Source of the DNA: Arcticibacterium luteifluviistationis | Lineage (GTDB): Bacteria > Bacteroidota > Bacteroidia > Cytophagales > Spirosomataceae | Direction: 5' to 3' | NCBI RefSeq assembly: GCF_003258705.1 | Contig: NZ_CP029480.1 | Location: 1,736,001-1,800,000, forward strand | DNA: 64,000 nucleotides | In this document: positions 35,599 through 45,014 of the stretch, piece after piece | Layout: each line of letters starts with the position of its first letter | Position numbering within the stretch: the stretch's first letter is position 1 | Program-made: the position numbers and the translations under genes | Notes under the pieces: generated by a model | Databases searched by the model: none | Told to the model about the DNA's origin: nothing | Seen by the model: only the letters and a program-made list of their open reading frames with translations

Positions 35599-37842
35599 AT
35601 GAGAAAAGTAAAAACACTTTTAGCCTTTATTTTAGTACCCTTTTTACTCACAGCTCAGTCTGTGTTAATTACCCCAGGAGCTCAAAGTATAAATGGAGAC
35701 AGCACCACTCAAAAACAATTAAACGCTTTTGGGAATGGCTTGTTAGTAGGACCAAAAGTTAAGTTTACAGATGAGGACCCTGCCAGTAATGTGCATATTA
35801 TGGATTGTGGAACAACCAATTTTAGTAATTCATTAGCAGGAACTTTAAAAGACCCAAATGGAGATTCAGATTATTTAAGCGGTTTTGCACATGATTGTGA
35901 CTTTTATTTTAGTACTGTTGACCCCCTTTTTCTTGCCTATCAAATTGATTTTGAGGTTTTGGATACGGAGGCAGCTGAAGATACAGTTTTTATCATGAAT
36001 TCGTTCGGGACTACAGTACTGGCGTCTTATTCTGGCAACTCCTTACCTCCTAGTCTAAGAGTCTTAAACAACTCCGTATTGATTAGGTTTAAAACAAATA
36101 GTACTGTAGTAGGAGCCGGTTTTGTTTTGACTTGGAAAGCTATATTAAGAGATGAAATGCCTGTTCCTATTCAAAATTATTCTGGAGAAGGTATAGTGTA
36201 TGACGTATCATCCAATTCCTTATGGGCTGGAAGGCATAATCCTTTAGATTTTGAAAATAAAGGAGGGTATTCTACGGCTTTGGGTTATAATTCAAAAGCG
36301 ATTGGTTCAGTTTCCACCGCCTTGGGTAGTAATTCAACAGCAAGTGGTTTTGCCTCTACTGCTATGGGTGAGTATACAGAAGCCAGTGGTAATTACTCTA
36401 CCGCCATGGGAGAATGGGCAAAGGCAAGTGGTAATTATTCGACTGCTATGGGGCTTGAAGCGATAGCAAGTGGTAATTCTTCCACCGCTATGGGGTTGGG
36501 AACCATCGCAAGTGGTACTTATTCCACAGCGATGGGTAGGTCAACCATTGCCAGTGGTAATTCTTCTACTGCGATGGGAAGAGGTACAGAAGCAAACACA
36601 TCTTATTCCACAGCAATGGGGTACAATACAAAGGCCCGTGGCTATGCATCAACAGCAATGGGTGAATTAACAGAAGCAGATACGTCTTATGCCACTGCTA
36701 TGGGTTATTTTTCAAAAGCAAGTGGCTATTCTTCAACTGCTATGGGTGAGTATACAGAAGCCAGTGGAAATTCTTCAACTGCAATGGGTTATAATACAGA
36801 AGCCAGTGGGAAATCTTCAACTGCAATGGGTTATAATACAAAAGCCAGTGGTAATTATTCCACCACTATGGGAAGAAGTACAAGAGCTGATACCATTTAT
36901 GCAACGGCTATGGGGTTTGAGTCTGTAGCAAGTGGTTATTCATCTACAGCAATGGGTCAAAATACAGCAGCAAGCGGCTATTCTTCAACTGCAATGGGTT
37001 TAAGTACAGTAGCTAGTGGAGATTATTCAACAGCAATTGGTTCAAATACAACCGCAAGTAGCTCTTTCTCTACCTCCATGGGTGCATCGACAACAGCTAG
37101 TGGACTCTATTCGACCTCAATGGGTCAGAATACTTTCGCCAGTGGAATTGTATCTACTGCCATGGGCGATAACACAACAGCAAGTGGCGATTTTTCCACT
37201 GCCATAGGGAGAGATGTTACATCAAATGGTGTAGGAACTTTTACCATTGGTGACTCAAATCCTGGTTCTGGTGTTTTGACTATAGCTACGGATAATCAGT
37301 TTGTAGGTAGATTCTACAATGGTTATTATTTACTTACCAGTCAAATGGGAGATCCTTCACGAGGTGTTAGAATAAATCATGACCAAACAGCCTGGTCTTC
37401 CATTTCAGATTCTACAAAAAAGGAAAACTTTATTCCCGCCAATGGTGATGCTTTCTTAGGAAAGCTAAAAGACTTAAAATTAGGCTCTTGGAATTATAAA
37501 ATTAACAAAGCAAATCCAGAACGCTTTTATGGCCCTATGGCACAAGAGATTTATGCCGCTTATGGTAAAGACGCCAAAGGCACTATAGGTTCAGACACCC
37601 TAGTGAGCACCTTAAATATGGATGGCTTGCTCTTTATTTTTGCTCAAGAATTGGAGAAAAGGACGACCAATTTAAAGGAAGAAAACAATGCTCTTAAAAG
37701 TGAAATTGATGCTTTGAAAGAAAAGTATGATCAAAATGTGGTTGCCAATAAACACTTGAAAAATGACTTTGAACAGCGTATTAGCCAATTAGAAAAACTC
37801 CTAACGGTCAAAAGTGAAGGTGATTTGGCAAAGCTACCTTAA
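35599..37842 (+). CDS. Secreted 14-residue-repeat (YadA-head-like) protein with S74 chaperone
   Basis: A 747-residue exported protein (signal peptide ending LLTAQ). Residues 30-220 are a beta-rich N-terminal domain. Residues 224-545 are 23 tandem repeats of the form [YS]-S-T-A-M-G-x-x-T-x-A-S-G-x, which match the head repeat of YadA/Hep_Hag trimeric adhesins. The C-terminus has the intramolecular chaperone of the S74 family: S603-D604 at the start (ISDSTKKENF), WNYK, YGPMAQEIYAAYG, then a coiled coil (about 690-740). S74 domains trimerise the shaft and then cut themselves off before the Ser. The usual Arg in S-D-x-R-x-K is replaced here by Thr. Confidence 0.85.
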   Translation: MRKVKTLLAFILVPFLLTAQSVLITPGAQSINGDSTTQKQLNAFGNGLLVGPKVKFTDEDPASNVHIMDCGTTNFSNSLAGTLKDPNGDSDYLSGFAHDCDFYFSTVDPLFLAYQIDFEVLDTEAAEDTVFIMNSFGTTVLASYSGNSLPPSLRVLNNSVLIRFKTNSTVVGAGFVLTWKAILRDEMPVPIQNYSGEGIVYDVSSNSLWAGRHNPLDFENKGGYSTALGYNSKAIGSVSTALGSNSTASGFASTAMGEYTEASGNYSTAMGEWAKASGNYSTAMGLEAIASGNSSTAMGLGTIASGTYSTAMGRSTIASGNSSTAMGRGTEANTSYSTAMGYNTKARGYASTAMGELTEADTSYATAMGYFSKASGYSSTAMGEYTEASGNSSTAMGYNTEASGKSSTAMGYNTKASGNYSTTMGRSTRADTIYATAMGFESVASGYSSTAMGQNTAASGYSSTAMGLSTVASGDYSTAIGSNTTASSSFSTSMGASTTASGLYSTSMGQNTFASGIVSTAMGDNTTASGDFSTAIGRDVTSNGVGTFTIGDSNPGSGVLTIATDNQFVGRFYNGYYLLTSQMGDPSRGVRINHDQTAWSSISDSTKKENFIPANGDAFLGKLKDLKLGSWNYKINKANPERFYGPMAQEIYAAYGKDAKGTIGSDTLVSTLNMDGLLFIFAQELEKRTTNLKEENNALKSEIDALKEKYDQNVVANKHLKNDFEQRISQLEKLLTVKSEGDLAKLP
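36268..37233 (+). repeat. 23 coding tandem repeats of 42 bp
   Basis: The repeats encode the 14-residue YadA-head-like units. They have the same length throughout but have diverged in sequence, especially in the last third; codons 8-13 vary most. The +1 shifted frames also stay open for long stretches because of the period, and they are not genes. Confidence 0.9.
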
Positions 37843-37901
37843 TCTAATAAAACCCCTTTTTTGAATTCTTATTTGTCAGAAATACATAAATAGAATACTC
37901 C

Positions 37902-39425
37902 ATGAAAAGTTTACAAATTATTCTTTCTCTGCTCTTAATCCACACTTCTTTATTTTCTCAGATACAAAGTTTATCAAGCGACCCAGACGGCTCGGTGACT
38001 ATAATGCCTCAGGGTATTACTTCTAAAAAGACAGACCCTACAAAAACATCTTCCAACATAGGATTAGGCTATCATACGTTGTTTTTTAACACCACGGGAA
38101 CTTCCAATGTCGCTGTAGGAACTTCTGCACTTTATAATAATACCACTGGTCTTGAAAACACAGCAAGCGGAGCGGGTTCACTTGGTAGCAATACGGAGGG
38201 ATATGGAAATGCCGCTACTGGAAGCTACGCACTTCATAGTAACACAACGGCTTCTAACAATACAGCAACTGGAAGCTATTCACTTTATCAAAACACCACA
38301 GCAACTGGAAATACGGCAGATGGAGCTTACTCACTTTATAATAATACGACAGGGTCTATCAATGTCGCTATGGGAAGGTCTGCTCTGTACAATACAACGG
38401 AAGGTTTTGGGAATTCGGCAATTGGAGCATATTCATTATACAGTAACACAGAAGGTGATAACAATACGGCTACTGGGCGATATTCACTATATTATAATGT
38501 AACAGGACAGATCAACATGGCCAACGGAAGTGAGGCACTTTACTATAACACAACCGGCTCAAGAAATACTGCGAACGGCAAGTCTGCACTTTTTAGAAAT
38601 ACTACTGCCGAACAAAATACAGCAACGGGAAGTGAGGCTCTTTACAATACTACCTCAGGGTCAAATAATACAGCTATTGGACGCCAAGCTCTTTTTTCGA
38701 ACACTACTGGTGCAAATAACGTGGCCAATGGAGCTAGTGCATTACACCTAAATACAACTGGCAGTAATAATACTGCCGATGGAGCCGTAGCACTTTACGT
38801 TAATACAACAGGTAGTTTTAATACAGCTATTGGATTTGCCGCATTGTTGGGTAATGCCACTGGAGATAGGAATACGGCCATTGGTTATGCTGCAGGTGTT
38901 ACCTCTGCTAACCTCTCCAACACCATTGCCATTGGTTCATCTGCTAGCGTTAATGCCAGTAATAAAATTAGAATTGGTGACGCTGGAATAACCTCTGCCA
39001 CTATACAGGTAGCCTGGGACGTAACATCTGATCAGAGGTGGAAAGAAGAAGTGGTACCGCTGCCATTGGGTTTAAAATTTATCAATGATTTAAAACCAGT
39101 TAGCTACCACCGGAAGAACAATGAAAAACAAGATTTAGAGTTTGGGGTAATTGCTCAAGATTTAGAAGAAACGCTTAAAAAATATGGGCTTTCAAATGAG
39201 CAGCTTGGGCTTCTAAACAAAGATCAGGGCGGTTATTATTCTGTAAGATACAATGACCTGATTGCAACACTTATTAAAGCGGAGCAAGAACAACAGCAGT
39301 TTATTGAAGCACAAGAGAAGATCATTGGAGGTCATGAAAAGCGGTTTCAGCAACAAGAAAAACAAATGGCACAATTAGCCTCCGCACTTGCAAATATTGT
39401 TACTAGGTTATCGGAAACTCAATGA
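37902..39425 (+). CDS. Secreted 17-residue-repeat protein with S74 chaperone (copy 1)
   Basis: A 507-residue exported protein (signal peptide ending TSLFSQ). A conserved cap (SDPDGSVTIMPQGIT) is followed by about 16 repeats of N-[TV]-A-x-G-x-x-[AS]-L-x-x-N-T-T-G-x-x (about residues 50-335). A neck (SNKIRIGDAGI, IQVAW) follows. The S74 domain starts at S376-D-Q-R-W-K381 and ends in a coiled coil. The motif S-D-x-R-x-K fits the autoprotease. I infer a beta-roll shaft that trimerises and is released from its chaperone. It is nearly collinear, repeat by repeat, with the protein at 41112-42644. Confidence 0.83.
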   Translation: MKSLQIILSLLLIHTSLFSQIQSLSSDPDGSVTIMPQGITSKKTDPTKTSSNIGLGYHTLFFNTTGTSNVAVGTSALYNNTTGLENTASGAGSLGSNTEGYGNAATGSYALHSNTTASNNTATGSYSLYQNTTATGNTADGAYSLYNNTTGSINVAMGRSALYNTTEGFGNSAIGAYSLYSNTEGDNNTATGRYSLYYNVTGQINMANGSEALYYNTTGSRNTANGKSALFRNTTAEQNTATGSEALYNTTSGSNNTAIGRQALFSNTTGANNVANGASALHLNTTGSNNTADGAVALYVNTTGSFNTAIGFAALLGNATGDRNTAIGYAAGVTSANLSNTIAIGSSASVNASNKIRIGDAGITSATIQVAWDVTSDQRWKEEVVPLPLGLKFINDLKPVSYHRKNNEKQDLEFGVIAQDLEETLKKYGLSNEQLGLLNKDQGGYYSVRYNDLIATLIKAEQEQQQFIEAQEKIIGGHEKRFQQQEKQMAQLASALANIVTRLSETQ

Positions 39426-39522
39426 GTGAACTCATAATCAACAAACGTAAACGATTTATAATTTTCGTCGATGCTATATCAGCGAATTGATAGTTGATTT
39501 CAACGCTCTAAATAATAAAAAC

Positions 39523-41076
39523 ATGAAAACCATTGCTTCATTTTTATTCCTTTTTATCATAAGTCTAAATGCTTATAACCAAATTCAAACAATCTCAAAC
39601 CAATCCAATGGTTCTGTGACAATCCTTCCACAGGGTATTTCCTCCTCACACTCGGATCTTTCAAAGAATACTTCCAATGTAGCATTAGGAACGTTTACTT
39701 TATGGTCTAACACCACTGGGAATTTCAATACTGCAATTGGAATATCTGCTCTTATAGATAACACCTCTGGATACGAAAATACCGCCACCGGTATTGGGAC
39801 TCTTGGAAATAATATAGGCGGGGATAATAATACCGCCAACGGTGCTTTTTCTCTTTATCATAATATTACAGGAAATTATAATACCGCTACTGGCCATTAT
39901 ACTCTAAATAGTAATTTATCAGGGAGTTATAATACGGCTAATGGAGAAAGGGCACTTTCAGTAAATCAAACAGGAAATTATAATACGGCAAGTGGAGAAT
40001 CTGCCCTATTACTTAATACCTCAGGAGATAAAAACACCGGAACGGGACATAGAGTGATGTGGTACAATGAGACAGGCGAGCACAATACAGCTACTGGAAG
40101 AAATGCACTTAGTGCTAATACCACAGGTAATTACAATACTGCTTCGGGCCTTTTTGCACTGAATGATGACACTTCAGGCTTTCACAATACTGCCAGCGGA
40201 AGCTATGCCCTTTTTCAAATGGATGCAGGGGACAACAATACGGCCAATGGATATAATGCACTTCGAGCCTACAGAGCTGGAAGTAACAATACAGTCATCG
40301 GTAGTAATTCACTCGAATTTAAAAAGAGTGGCGATAACAATACAGGCGTAGGTTTTGTAGCACTATATTTTGACACAACAGGAAACTGCAATACCGCTTT
40401 AGGAAGTGGTGCTCTTTATTACAACGCTAACGGTAATTACAATACTGCTACCGCTAATTCACTGGTTACTAACGAAACAGGTGATGAAAATACTGGCATA
40501 GGTTATAATGCTAATGTGGACTCGGTAAACCTCACTAATGCCACAGCTATTGGGTATAATGCAATAGCCCCCTTTAGTAATAGTATTAGATTAGGGAATG
40601 CGAGTATTACTGCTGCAGATATTCAGGTGGCTTGGACCGTATCATCAGATAAACGCTGGAAGGAAAAAATAAGGCCAGTACCTCTGGGGATTGATTTTAT
40701 AAAAGACCTAAACCCCGTGAGCTATCAACGAAAAAACAACGATAAGAAAGAAATAGAATTTGGCATAATAGCTCAAGACTTGGAAGTGGTTTTAAAGAAG
40801 AATGGTTTCTCAGAAAGTCAATTGGGATTACTTAATAAAGGGCCTAATGGTTTTTTCTCCGTACGGTATAATGACTTTATTCCTATTATAATTAAAGCTG
40901 TTCAAGAACAACAAGTACTACTGAGCGGCCATCATAAATTAATTAACAAACATGCTTTACAGTTTCAAAATCAAGAAACTCAGCTAAGCGAAATATCAGC
41001 AGAGATTAAAAATATAGAAGCCATACTTTCCTTAAAATCAACGCTCGGAGAGGGCTTAACAATCTCTGATAAATAG
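39523..41076 (+). CDS. Secreted 17-residue-repeat protein with S74 chaperone (copy 2)
   Basis: From ATG 39523 the product has 517 residues; the signal peptide ends LNAYNQ. The cap reads SNGSVTILPQGIS and is followed by about 16 repeats. Several are degenerate in the middle (for example NTASGSYALFQMDAGDN, NTVIGSNSLEFKKSGDN). The S74 domain begins S-D-K-R-W-K-E and retains LGIDFIKDLNPVSYQRKN and EFGIIAQDLE. It is the most diverged member of the four 17-residue paralogues. An in-frame TTG at 39487 would add residues before the signal peptide and is less likely. Confidence 0.82.
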   Translation: MKTIASFLFLFIISLNAYNQIQTISNQSNGSVTILPQGISSSHSDLSKNTSNVALGTFTLWSNTTGNFNTAIGISALIDNTSGYENTATGIGTLGNNIGGDNNTANGAFSLYHNITGNYNTATGHYTLNSNLSGSYNTANGERALSVNQTGNYNTASGESALLLNTSGDKNTGTGHRVMWYNETGEHNTATGRNALSANTTGNYNTASGLFALNDDTSGFHNTASGSYALFQMDAGDNNTANGYNALRAYRAGSNNTVIGSNSLEFKKSGDNNTGVGFVALYFDTTGNCNTALGSGALYYNANGNYNTATANSLVTNETGDENTGIGYNANVDSVNLTNATAIGYNAIAPFSNSIRLGNASITAADIQVAWTVSSDKRWKEKIRPVPLGIDFIKDLNPVSYQRKNNDKKEIEFGIIAQDLEVVLKKNGFSESQLGLLNKGPNGFFSVRYNDFIPIIIKAVQEQQVLLSGHHKLINKHALQFQNQETQLSEISAEIKNIEAILSLKSTLGEGLTISDK

Positions 41077-41111
41077 CCTTAAAATTATTTGCATGCTTTA
41101 AATCGAAACCT

Positions 41112-42644
41112 ATGAATAATCTACAAATCATTCTTTTCTTATTTTTAATCCAAGGCGTTTCTTTAGCCCAAGTTCAAAGTATTTCAAGTGACCCAGATGG
41201 CTCAGTAACTATTATGCCCCAGGGTTTTACTTCGGCAAAGACAGATTTAACTAATACAACATCTAACATAGGTTTGGGCAATCAAACCCTATTTAATAAC
41301 ACTACGGGAGGTGAGAATACGGCTATAGGAAATGCCGCACTTCATTTGAACACCACAGGAGATGAAAATACGGCAATGGGGGCAGGTGCTCTTGGGAGCA
41401 ATACACAAGGAAATTTAAACACAGCCAATGGTAGTTACGCACTTTTTCACAATACTACGGCCTCTTATAATACCGCTACTGGAAGCTATGCACTATACCG
41501 CAACACTACAGGATCAAGTAATACCGCGAATGGATATTATGCTCTTTATAATAATACTACAGGAGGAAGGAACGTCGCGATAGGTCGGTCTGCACTTTCC
41601 AGCAATACTACAGGAAACCAAAATACGGCAATGGGGGCTTCGGCATTATACAGAAATACCTCAGGTTCATATAATACGGCCACGGGGTACAATGCCCTTT
41701 ATTACAATTTAACAGCGGATAATAATACTGCGAACGGAAGTCAAGCACTTTATTATAATACTACTGGCTCAGATAACACTGCAGTAGGCAGATCAGCACT
41801 TTACAGAAACACCACAGCCTCAAATAATACCGCAATGGGTAGTGAGGCTCTTTACAATAACACCACCGGCTCTAGTAATACTGCCAGTGGAAAACAAGCA
41901 CTTTATTCAAACACTACTGGTACGAGTAACGTGGCCAGTGGTGCAAGTGCATTTTATTTAAATACAATTGGCCGTTATAACACGGCTGAGGGAGCTTCTG
42001 CACTTTTCTCCAACACTACAGGTGATTACAACACTGCCATTGGATACGAGGCACTTTTGGATAATGCAACTGGGGATTACAATACTGCTATTGGTTCTGG
42101 AGCAGGTGTTACGTCGTCAAATTTTTCCAACACCATCGCTGTTGGTTTTGGTGCGAGTGTAAATGACAGTAATAAGGTCAGAATGGGAAATGCAAATATA
42201 TCCTATGCCGCTGTACAGGTAGCCTGGAACATAACATCAGACCGGAGGTGGAAAGAAACTATTGAGCCTATCCCCTTGGGCTTAAATTTTATCAATGACT
42301 TAAGACCAGTTAGCTATCACCGAAAAAATAACCAAAAGCAAGATTTAGAATTTGGGCTAATTGCTCAAGAATTGGAAGAAACCTTAAATAAGCATGGGTT
42401 TGTAGAAAATCAACTAGGGCTAATTGACAAAGATGCCGACGGATATTATGCCGTAAGGTATAATGACCTGATAGCGATTTTGATTAAAGCTGTGCAGGAG
42501 CAGCAAGAGGTTATTGGTGAACGAGAGAAGATTATTGATGGGCATGAACGTCTGTTTCAACAAAGAGAAACACAAATGGAACATCTAGCCTCAAAGTTGG
42601 CAAATATAACTAGCAAATTATCCGAAAATTCTATTAGTGAATAG
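41112..42644 (+). CDS. Secreted 17-residue-repeat protein with S74 chaperone (copy 3)
   Basis: A 510-residue exported protein with the same order as copy 1: signal peptide (to GVSLAQ), cap SSDPDGSVTIMPQGFT, about 16 repeats, neck, S74 domain (S-D-R-R-W-K-E) and coiled coil. Idiosyncratic features of copy 1 repeats are kept at the same positions (AGxLGSNT in the third, NTTAS in the fourth, NVAxGRSAL in the seventh). The pair thus arose by whole-gene duplication rather than independent repeat growth. It follows copy 2 by 35 bases. Confidence 0.83.
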   Translation: MNNLQIILFLFLIQGVSLAQVQSISSDPDGSVTIMPQGFTSAKTDLTNTTSNIGLGNQTLFNNTTGGENTAIGNAALHLNTTGDENTAMGAGALGSNTQGNLNTANGSYALFHNTTASYNTATGSYALYRNTTGSSNTANGYYALYNNTTGGRNVAIGRSALSSNTTGNQNTAMGASALYRNTSGSYNTATGYNALYYNLTADNNTANGSQALYYNTTGSDNTAVGRSALYRNTTASNNTAMGSEALYNNTTGSSNTASGKQALYSNTTGTSNVASGASAFYLNTIGRYNTAEGASALFSNTTGDYNTAIGYEALLDNATGDYNTAIGSGAGVTSSNFSNTIAVGFGASVNDSNKVRMGNANISYAAVQVAWNITSDRRWKETIEPIPLGLNFINDLRPVSYHRKNNQKQDLEFGLIAQELEETLNKHGFVENQLGLIDKDADGYYAVRYNDLIAILIKAVQEQQEVIGEREKIIDGHERLFQQRETQMEHLASKLANITSKLSENSISE

Positions 42645-42758
42645 GGGAGTAGTAAACGGTAAATGTCTATAATTTTCGCTTTACCCTTATATACGAGTTA
42701 ATTGTTACTATCGAATCACTAAAAGAGCATTCTAATTGTAAATAATATATCCATTCCT

Positions 42759-45005
42759 ATGAAAAAGTTACAAATTATCCTTTCTCTGTTATTAGTCCAC
42801 TCTTTTTCGTTTGCTCAAATTCAAAGTTATACGCCATCTGGCAGAGAAGGTTCTATAACCATTACCCCAGATGGCCTAAACTCCAAATACACGGGAACCA
42901 AGTTTGACTATACAAACGTGGCTTTGGGAACAGATGCATTGAGATATATTTCTTCAGGAACCGAGCTTTTTGAGTCAAAGAATAATACTGCCATTGGTTC
43001 TGGAGCATTACGTGATAACATTACGGGATATCGTAATACTGCAACTGGTTCTGCCGCTTTAAACAATAACACGATAGGATACCACAATACTGCTAGTGGT
43101 TTTTTTGCTTTATTTAGTAATACGGAAGGATATGGCAACACCGCTACTGGTGCTTCTGCTTTAAGTAATAACAATACGGGAAATCAAAATACGGCAAACG
43201 GTTGCCTTACCTTAGTTAATAACACCACCGGAAGTCATAATACGGCGATTGGCTACTATGCTTTATGGGGTAACGTAGAAGGGCATGACAATACTGCAAA
43301 TGGTAATGAGGCATTATATAGAAATGATTCAGGAAATTATAATACCGCAAGCGGTCGAAGTGCGTTAAGGAATAATATTTCAGGACATAATAATACTGCA
43401 AATGGCTACTATGCTTTATTAAGTAACTCCACTGGAAGTAACAATACTGCCAATGGTAGGGCGGCACTGTACAGTAACACAACGGGGTATTCAAATACAG
43501 CAATTGGTCTAAGTTCGCTGTTTAGTAATACCGCAGGACATAACAATACTGCCAGTGGAGACTCTTCCCTTTACTTAAATACTACTGGAAATTTTAATAC
43601 AGCCAATGGCAATAATGCTTTAATGAGTAACTCCACAGGAAGTTATAATACAGCAACTGGTGCCAATGCTTTGACTGACAATACCACAGGAACTAACAAT
43701 ACGGCAAATGGATCTTATGCTTTAAATCATAATACTACGGGATATAGCAATACTGCAAATGGTTTAGGTGCTTTGGGTTATAACACTACTGGTTATTATA
43801 ATGCAGCAAATGGTACTTATGCTCTTAGAAATAATTCTACGGGTCATAATAATGCCGCAACTGGAAACGAAGCTTTGCATAATAATACAACAGGAAATTT
43901 TAATACCGCGAATGGTGCTACAGCTTTGTTCTCGAATAGCATAGGAAACAGCAACACCGCAAATGGAGAAAGTGCTTTGTCTTTTAATATCTCTGGAAAC
44001 TTCAATACGGCAAATGGGACTCTAGCTTTAGGCTCTAATAGGTCGGGGAGCCATAATACTGCAAATGGAAGTTCTGCTTTATACCATAACACTACAGGTA
44101 ATTCAAATACCGCTACTGGTCGTAGTGCCTTATACAGTAATACTACAGGACATCACAATACCGCATCAGGAGATAGTGCTTTGTACCAAAACACAACTGG
44201 AAGGTATAATACAGCAAATGGTGCTTTTTCATTATCAAAGAACACTGAAGGCAAGGAAAATACTGGGAATGGCTTTTATTCACTACTAAATAATTCTTCT
44301 GGTGATGGTAATACGGCAAATGGATCTTATGCTTTGCTTTTAAACACAACAGGCGACAAAAATACAGCATCAGGTACTAGTGCGTTAATTATTAATTCAA
44401 CAGGAATCCAAAACACCGCATTTGGACATTCAACGTTAAAGTCCAACACTACAGGATATAATAACACCGCAATAGGTTACGATTCAGATGTCAGCTCATC
44501 TAACTTATATAATGCTACCGCGATTGGTTATCAAGCCGTAGTAAACGGTAGTAATAGAATAAGAATGGGTAATACCAGTATCACACGGGCTGATATCCAA
44601 GTGGCTTGGAATGTGACTTCAGATAGACGCTGGAAAGAAAATATAGTTACTGTACCACTAGGTTTAGATTTCATCAAAGAGCTCAAGCCAGTGGCGTATC
44701 ATCGTAAAAATAATGAGAAGGATGATGTAGAGTTTGGGCTTATAGCTCAGGAGATAGTCGAAACATTAGCAAAATATGGTTTTACAGAAAAAGATTTGGG
44801 TCTATTGGACAAAGATCAAGATGGCTATTTTTCGGTGCGGTACAATGATTTACTAGCTCCGATGATTAAGGCCATGCAAGAGCAGCAGCTTATGATTGAA
44901 AAACAACAAGAAATTAATAATGAGCAAGCAAGTGTTTTGAATACAGTTTTGAAACGCCTTGGAAATTTAGAATCAGAGAAAACCGCGTTTACTGCTAATA
45001 ATTAA
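42759..45005 (+). CDS. Secreted 17-residue-repeat protein with S74 chaperone (expanded copy)
   Basis: A 748-residue member with about 30 repeats (roughly residues 80-590), nearly twice as many as its neighbours. Signal peptide ends SFSFAQ. The cap is altered (TPSGREGSITITPDGLN) and an extra linker with KYTGTKFDYTN precedes the repeats. The S74 domain is conserved (TSDRRWKENI, LGLDFIKELKPVAYHRKN, EFGLIAQEIVE). A predicted longer shaft is the clear consequence. Its 3' end faces the acyltransferase gene with nine bases between. Confidence 0.83.
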   Translation: MKKLQIILSLLLVHSFSFAQIQSYTPSGREGSITITPDGLNSKYTGTKFDYTNVALGTDALRYISSGTELFESKNNTAIGSGALRDNITGYRNTATGSAALNNNTIGYHNTASGFFALFSNTEGYGNTATGASALSNNNTGNQNTANGCLTLVNNTTGSHNTAIGYYALWGNVEGHDNTANGNEALYRNDSGNYNTASGRSALRNNISGHNNTANGYYALLSNSTGSNNTANGRAALYSNTTGYSNTAIGLSSLFSNTAGHNNTASGDSSLYLNTTGNFNTANGNNALMSNSTGSYNTATGANALTDNTTGTNNTANGSYALNHNTTGYSNTANGLGALGYNTTGYYNAANGTYALRNNSTGHNNAATGNEALHNNTTGNFNTANGATALFSNSIGNSNTANGESALSFNISGNFNTANGTLALGSNRSGSHNTANGSSALYHNTTGNSNTATGRSALYSNTTGHHNTASGDSALYQNTTGRYNTANGAFSLSKNTEGKENTGNGFYSLLNNSSGDGNTANGSYALLLNTTGDKNTASGTSALIINSTGIQNTAFGHSTLKSNTTGYNNTAIGYDSDVSSSNLYNATAIGYQAVVNGSNRIRMGNTSITRADIQVAWNVTSDRRWKENIVTVPLGLDFIKELKPVAYHRKNNEKDDVEFGLIAQEIVETLAKYGFTEKDLGLLDKDQDGYFSVRYNDLLAPMIKAMQEQQLMIEKQQEINNEQASVLNTVLKRLGNLESEKTAFTANN

Positions 45006-45014
45006 AATTCACTT

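Noticed and set aside
36251-37207. Several open frames rich in W, V, Q and L inside the 14-residue repeat gene
   Set aside because: They arise because a 42-bp period keeps shifted frames open; they lack signal peptides and independent starts.
36268-44500. Regularly spaced repeats that could suggest a CRISPR array
   Set aside because: The repeats are coding, contiguous (42 or 51 bp without spacers) and in frame; no cas genes are present.
34458-45005. Prophage tail region
   Set aside because: S74 domains are phage-like, but there is no capsid, terminase, baseplate, integrase or lysis gene, and every product has a bacterial signal peptide.
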